64,000 bases of DNA. Source: Linnemannia elongata (taxonomy: Eukaryota; Mortierellomycota; Mortierellomycetes; Mortierellales; Mortierellaceae). The stretch spans positions 2,604,001 through 2,668,000 of the forward strand of contig JAXBDG010000003.1 in assembly GCA_036320915.1 (NCBI GenBank), written 5' to 3'. Both the position numbers and the translations under genes were made by a program. Every line of letters starts with the position of its first letter. The first letter of the stretch is position 1. Positions 57,857 through 64,000 of this stretch are shown here, piece after piece. The notes beneath the pieces are model-generated. The model searched no databases, was not told the DNA's origin, and worked only from the letters and a program-made list of their open reading frames with translations.

Positions 57857-59290
57857 TTGGGTGGGTTCTTTGGTCAAGGCGAGGGCGAGATAGAATTTGA
57901 CATGTCATAGTCTCTCCTCCCTTACGGACTCACTCACTCTTCATTCGTCTTTGTCGCTATGGCCTGTTCTTGATGCCTTCCTTCCTGCGTTTGCATATAG
58001 TAAACAACCTTCACCATATGAACACCTGCCTTTGAATATTTTACGATGCTGCTTAGAAAATCTAGAAGTCAACAGATCCAGTTAGCCGCCAGGTGCGGCA
58101 CCATCTATATTAAATGACTTAGATTATTATGATAGCGAACTAAGTGTGCAACGCATTATACGCAAACATATTGGATGACATGTTTCTTACCATTGCACAC
58201 CTCCAGAAGGACCTAGGACAAAGCTGTTCATTGTGTAGAGTGCTTTTAGGTTTGAACTATTTGGCAAACGAAAAGGCGACAAGTTGTTGGCTGCACCTGT
58301 TCTTTCTTGACGTGACGTTTGCACGCACGAAAGATATACGTAGATTTTCATCCCCTCAGATTTCAGCGGTGCCTGGATAGATCATTGTCTATCCCTCTGA
58401 CGAGATGCTGTTCGATGAACAATACACTGGCCCTCGTTCCTCTCCCTGGCATGTGCTCGTAGTCATTTTCTGAGTCGACTATACCGTCCCTGCGATATAA
58501 TATTCAGAGCGCATGCATGTGCTCCAAATGATCCTACCATGGACAGATAAGTTGCTTCTTCGCAGTTGTTCCTTTTGCACTAAAGCCCTAGGTCACGAGA
58601 AAATATTGGCGAAGGTGCATGGTTGTATTTCTCTCCTTTCTACCCTCTTCTCTTTCAGTTCATTCCATCTCCTGCCATCACCCACCTTTCCTTTCCGTCA
58701 TCTCGCCACCCCATTCCTTTCTTCCTCCTCGACATCCACCAACTCATCATCTCTTTCAATTCCTGTATTCCTCCCAGAAGTGCTACCCGAACGATAGCGC
58801 AGACCCACAAGACCAAACAACGAAATATTACTAAAACAACACACAACAACGTAAAAAAAGCATACCTGGCTTCCTTGCAGTACAACTCGCTGCTATTTTT
58901 TTTTGGATAAACAACAGGACCGAACATTCAGAAGGCGAGACAACTGTTAAGTGCAAGAAATTAACCAACTGCGTGATCAACATGGACGTCCTTTCCCAAT
59001 TCAGACAGAGAGACAGCTCTCGGATACAGCAAGCACCTCTTCGCCAAGTAAGTAACAATACCATGTAAATAAGGCCTGGCACAAGATCTCCACCTTGCAT
59101 GTTTCGAGCTTTTACTGATATCTCTTTCCTTGCAACTAGACTTCCTATCACTCATTCGAGTCCCGTCCACAAATCCTACTCTATTCACCCTCCAGCTCCA
59201 GGTAAAAGGAACTCCTACAACCATTCTTCGGTACGTTCGAGCCAGCACCTACAGGCGCAAAGAGTCTCCTACGGTAGTCGCTCCTGACAA
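57857..59290. other. spacer and duplicated upstream region of NACHT-WD40 copy 3
   Basis: From about 58365 on, the sequence parallels 31800-32740 upstream of copy 2. No gene of its own is seen. Confidence 0.55.
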
Positions 59291-62200
59291 ATGGTATATC
59301 TTCCTATGATCACTAACAGGTACTCCATATCGTCCCCACCTCCTCAAGGCGACCAACCGCTACAACCCGGAGGCAGCATGTCGTCTCCATCTGCAGCACA
59401 GGAGGCAGCAGACAGCTATGAGCTGACTGACGACGGCAAGCGCAGTCTCTCGCAGCTTGACAGCCCAGCAAAATTCGGATGTGTCACAGTCGAGAGAGAT
59501 GATCCTGCTTTCATCGAAGATGCGCTGCTAAGATTGAAGACAAACAGACTTCTCGAGTACAACCAACCTGTTTACATTGCACCGATGGCCAAGCCTAACC
59601 TACAAGCATCAGCCAACAGCACGCTTCCTCTCATGGACAAGGTCGGCGCATTCCTAGCAGGCAACGGTCAGGTCATGCTGATTCTGGGCGACTCTGGAGC
59701 CGGCAAGTCAACTTTCAATCGATATCTGGAGCACCACCTGTGGACGAACTACGAGGCTGGAGACCGCATCCCGCTCTTCATCAACCTCCCAGCCCTCAAA
59801 CAACCCGATGAGGATCTTGTTGCAAAGCGACTGAGGACCATCGACTTTTCGGAGGAACAAATTTGGGATCTCAAACAACACCGCCAGCTCCTTTTGATCT
59901 GCGACGGCTACGACGAAAGCCAACTCACCGTCAACCTTCACACCACCAACCTCTTCAATCGACCTGGGCAGTGGGACGTCAAGTTGCTCGTTACTTGCCG
60001 CACCCAGTACCTCGGACCAGACTATCGCGATCGCTTCGCACCCAAGGCAACCGGCCAATATCACCGCACTGCCAACAATCTCTTTCAAGAAGCCATCATC
60101 GCCCCCTTCTCCAAAGAACAGATCGAGCTGTATGTCGAAAAGTTTGTCCCACTCATACCACGGACTTGGGTCAAGAAGGACTACATGGACAAGTTGACAA
60201 CCATCCCCAACCTCATGGACCTAGTGAGGAACCCATTTCTGTTGACTCTTGCTCTGGAGGCTCTTCCAAGTGTTGTCGAGGGTAGAAGCGATCTCTCGAG
60301 GCTCAAGATCACCCGCGCCGAGCTCTACGACAGATTCGTTGACCATTGGTTGGAGTCCAACAAGCGCCGCCTGCAAGAACAGACGCTCAGGGATAACAAA
60401 CATGAGGCGCTGGAGGATCTTCTTGCGGATGGGTTTGTGTATAATGGAATTGTCTTTCAGAAGGATCTGGCCGAGGCGAACTTTCAGGAGCAGGACGGCC
60501 GACCTATCGTTGAATACTCCAACAAACGGGAAAAATCGTCGTGGAAAGCTCGCTTCTTTAGTCCTGAACCTGAGAGATCCCTGCTCAGAGATGCCAGTTT
60601 GCTGAGTCGCACCGGCAATCAGTACCGCTTCATCCACCGATCTGTCTTAGAGTACTTTTTGTCTCGCACCGTTTGGGACACTGCCATGGATGATAATGAG
60701 TTTGCTCCGCATGTGTATGCAGATTCTACTGGTCTCTCTCTTCCTGTTGCCGATCATCCACTGTCCAGGAGAAGCCTTGTCCCGGAGCCGTCGATCATCC
60801 AGTTTCTCGCCGAGCGTGTCCAAAAGCAGCCCATCTTCAAGCAGTACCTTCTCGCGCTCATTGAGCTTTCCAAGTCGGATCCTCAGGCTAGCATGGCCGC
60901 AGCCAACGCCATCACGATCCTGGTGAGAGCGGGTGCACGCTTTAATGGAGCTGATCTTCGAGGCATCCGCATCCCAGGAGCCAATCTCACAGCTGGGCAA
61001 TTCGACTCGGCGCAGTTGCAGGATTCCGATCTAACAGGAGTCAACTTTACCAAGGCTTGGATTCGACAGGCGGACTTCACCAGAGCACGGATGGAGGAGA
61101 CACGGTTTAGAGAGCTGTCGGTTTGCAGGAAGAGAGGGCGGTACTGTCATGTGCATTTTCCCCAGATGGAAGTTCTTTTGCAACGGGTCTGATGAACGGC
61201 AACATCAGTATCTACGACACAACCACCTGGACAAGGATTCGGCTACGTCATGGTCACGAACTGGGAACTCAGAGCCTCACCTATTCAACAACCGGCCTTC
61301 GACTTCTCTCCGGCGGTTTCTGCGGTACGATGCGACTGTGGGACGGCGAGACAGGAGCGACTGATCGTGTTCTGAAGGGGCATTCCCAGGAGGTGAGCGC
61401 TGTTGCGTTTTCGCCCTCAGGCATACAGTTCGCCTCAGCCAGTGCGGACATGTCAATATGCCTATGGGACTCTCGAACAAGAACCGTCACCTTTGTCATA
61501 AACCATTTTGACGAGGTCACAGGGATCGCCTATTCACCAAACGGGAACAACATTGCATCTTGCTGCCTGGATGGAATAGTCCGAGCATTTGACACGCAGA
61601 CGGGCTTACTTGTTCTGAGCTCGAAAGGAAGCGACGCACGTCACTGCTGCCTTGGGTATTCCCCTAACGGACAGTCGATCGTCTCGGGCGATGCTGCCGG
61701 CAAGCTTCAGCTCTGGGAGGCGACCACCATGACCCCGAGGGTCAACTGGACAGGACATTCTGGAATAGTGACAAGCGTCCAGTTTTCGCCAAACGGGCAA
61801 TGGATCGTGTCTGGCAGTGATGACAAAATGATCAAGTTGTGGGATGGATATGCAGGAACACTTGTCTCTGTGCTCAGAGGTCACACCGACGGCATCACCA
61901 GTGTGACTTTTTCTCCGGACGGTTCACTCATAGCTTCAGCTGGTTCAGATCAGACAGTACGGCTCTGGGAGGTGAACTCGATTGGATTTGATCTCGACTT
62001 GGAGGGCGGTTTCGACTCCAAGCCAAGTGTAGCCTATTCTCCTGATGGACGGTTTCTCATCTCGGGCAGTCACAGTGGAGCTATACAGCAACATGACGCG
62101 GAGAGTGGCGACATTGGTCTTGTTATTCACCGCCAAGGCTTCCAAGCTAATTCTGTCGTTTATTCGTCGGACGGTCGTCAGATTGCGATGGGTGGTTCAG

Positions 62201-63168
62201 GAGGCGATGTCACGTTGTGGAGCGCTCACACCGGCGCCCTTGAGAATACTCTTCGCGGCCATGCTGGAGATGTGATAGCAGTTGCGTTCTCACCACGCGG
62301 CCAATGGATTGCTTCCAGCAGTTATGACTGGACGGTGCGACTTTGGGATGCTCGATCAGGCACGACTATTCAGGTCTTGTCTGACCTCATGATCGTTATA
62401 TCTTTGTCGATTTCGTCCAGTGGTACTGAGATTGCACTTGCAGGCAGGTTTGGAGAGTTGCATTTCTGGGATGTAACGACCGGGGAGTGCAAGTCGGAAG
62501 AAAACAAGTGGTACGCCTTAGGGCACTGCTCTGTGAAGTATTTACCAAGGAGTCTTTGTGCTGTTTCCTGCTGCGATGGAACAGCTCGTCAGTGGGAAGA
62601 AAATGGCCGACATTCCCGAATCATTTTGCAGCACAGGCGTATTGTCATCGACCACTTTGCATTCTCGAGTTGCGGTCAATGGATAGCAAGTGTTCAAGGT
62701 GACACGGTTCACCTGTGGAGAAGCCCTCTGGAGGAGAGACCACAGGACTGGAAGTATGTGCTGGCCGTCAAGGGATGCTTAAGGAGGATCGGGGGGATTG
62801 TCTGGAGGCCTAACAAGTTGGAATTTGCCACCGCCGATAAGGGCGGATCCATTCGTGTGTGGAGGGTTGTGGGGGAGTCCGGCAGAGTGCGGGTCCAGAT
62901 GGTGTGGGGTATTGGAGGAAATGGAGGAAACGCCCTTGTTGTCTGGGGATCGATTCTTAACGATGCCTTTGGTCTCAATACGTTCAACCGAAACCTGCTG
63001 GAGCAGCCCGTTATCGACGACGGATTCTTTTTTTCATCGGACAAGGAAAAGCTCCGACGTCTCCATTACGGCTATGAGAGCGATAGTTCGCTTTCGTCAA
63101 CCAAGTGTCGTGGTCGCTCTCCGTCTCGGCGCATATCTGGTTCCTACGAATCGGAAAGCAGTTATTAG
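59291..63168 (+). pseudogene. NACHT-pentapeptide-WD40 receptor, copy 3, broken
   Basis: Collinear with copy 2 but with several lesions. The ATG used in copy 2 reads ATA here (59328-59330), so translation would have to start at an upstream in-frame ATG (59291 or 59306) or a later one. A single base is missing near 61120 (copy 2 CTGCGGAGTTTGCAG, here CTGTCGGTTTGCAG). This separates the NACHT-pentapeptide half (59291-61192) from the WD40 half (61123-63168). A TAC-to-TAG change ends the protein about eight residues early (SSY-stop). Walker A GDSGAGKST and Walker B LLLICDGYDE are intact, and the WD40 half is an open 681 codons. The two halves might also be made separately. A sequencing error at the deletion is possible. 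Confidence 0.75.
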
Positions 63169-63349
63169 TTCTTGGACGACGAGTAAAAGAATAAATGGAA
63201 CTAGCGTTCATTACTTTTACCAGCGGTGTAAACTAATCTTTCTGCACCCTCTAATGCCACACCGACAGTTCTTGGAGACCGAGGCAAACCTTCAAAGGCG
63301 ATGTTAAGTCCAATGTTTTAACAGTCTTCATACTTTTTCATGATGCTTT

Positions 63350-63710
63350 CTTGAGTACACCAAAGACCAACAGATCCAGTTATGCCAAGCTTGGCATCAA
63401 TGCATATCCCAAACCCTAATGGTTTCAATGCAAGAAAGAAGCGACCACGATTGTATGTCAGCGAATACAAGAAATACAACTAGTGCAGCTGAATAATTTG
63501 CCTTATATTTTTACTCGCCAAGAACTCCTCGAGGATCTCGAACACAACCCCCATGTTCAATTGAACCAACTCCGCTGACAACTTCGTATTTGATGCAGAT
63601 GTGGTAGTTGCGGTCAGTCCTGGTTTCCTTCCAGATTTTGCTGCTCCCAAACTTCCCTGCTGGCTGGGAACCAAATACCGCTCTAATGCCGGGATCTGGG
63701 GAATAGTTGA
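63350..63710 (-). pseudogene. short remnant of the mu-adaptin longin-like gene (copy 3)
   Basis: Matches the 3' part of the gene at 36953-38221: ALERYLVPSQQGSLG, VQLNMGVVFEILEEFL and the exon-3-like GLGYALMPSLA, where a stop (TAA) now interrupts. Similarity ends abruptly near 63697 within the former exon 2. Confidence 0.7.
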
Positions 63711-64000
63711 AATGATAAGTGTAGTATTTGCGAAAATTGAGACTTCCCCCAAAATGGGCGGAGGGAAGAGGGACCGTGCCAGAGTACTATGTTTGCTACG
63801 ATATTTCCTTCTTTGTTCCTCCCATGGCCCGTTCGAAAGGATTATGCAAATCGTTTAGGACCATATTTGCCATGACGTGAATACCAAAGATAAACTGAAA
63901 AAACAGTGTTTTCATTAGGAAGAAATGATTGGCGATTTGAGCGTAGGATTTGTGCGATGTTTAGTATTTATGATGTTTGAGCTGAAACAAAATGATTGGC
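63711..64000. other. window end, no recognised gene
   Basis: AT-rich unique sequence beyond the breakpoint of the duplicated unit. Confidence 0.5.

Overview
The window is fungal nuclear DNA and looks like an early-diverging filamentous fungus, most probably Mortierellaceae. This is inferred from short phase-conserved GT-AG introns, dense housekeeping genes separated by long homopolymer- and microsatellite-rich spacers, long serine/asparagine/acidic low-complexity segments, and a family of NACHT-pentapeptide-WD40 receptors. No database was consulted, so the genus is a guess.

Left part (1-25,500): a small secreted six-cysteine peptide; a SET-domain lysine methyltransferase with an acidic/His-rich insert (minus); the signal recognition particle subunit SRP68 (minus) divergent from the vacuolar ATPase subunit a gene (plus), which has a probable spliced N-terminal extension; a type II membrane coiled-coil protein (minus); an MFS sugar transporter (minus); and a coiled-coil membrane protein (plus). 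Between them are gene-poor spacers of 1.4-3.9 kb.

Middle (26,700-42,100): two NACHT-pentapeptide-WD40 NOD-like receptor genes in direct tandem, each followed by an opposed copy of an adaptor mu-subunit longin-like gene (a remnant behind copy 1, an intact longin-only gene behind copy 2). The second of these is head-to-head with the AP-1 sigma gene. A secreted alpha/beta hydrolase follows. The receptor genes share an 885-bp stretch that looks identical at DNA level, inside otherwise diverged genes, as expected for gene conversion.

Right part (42,500-64,000): a PPN2-like polyphosphatase (minus); a tandem triplet of UBC7-type E2 genes in which the first is a normal enzyme and the next two keep the same exon plan and open frames but have lost the catalytic cysteine (to Glu and to Gln); the thiamine thiazole synthase THI4 (minus); decayed copies of an unknown membrane protein; and a third NACHT-WD40 copy that is broken (one-base deletion, early stop, lost start) with a shorter mu-adaptin remnant behind it.

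The most notable candidate for an undescribed system is the UBC7 cluster: one active ER-type E2 beside two intact, catalytically dead paralogues. The second is the triplicated receptor/mu-adaptin unit.
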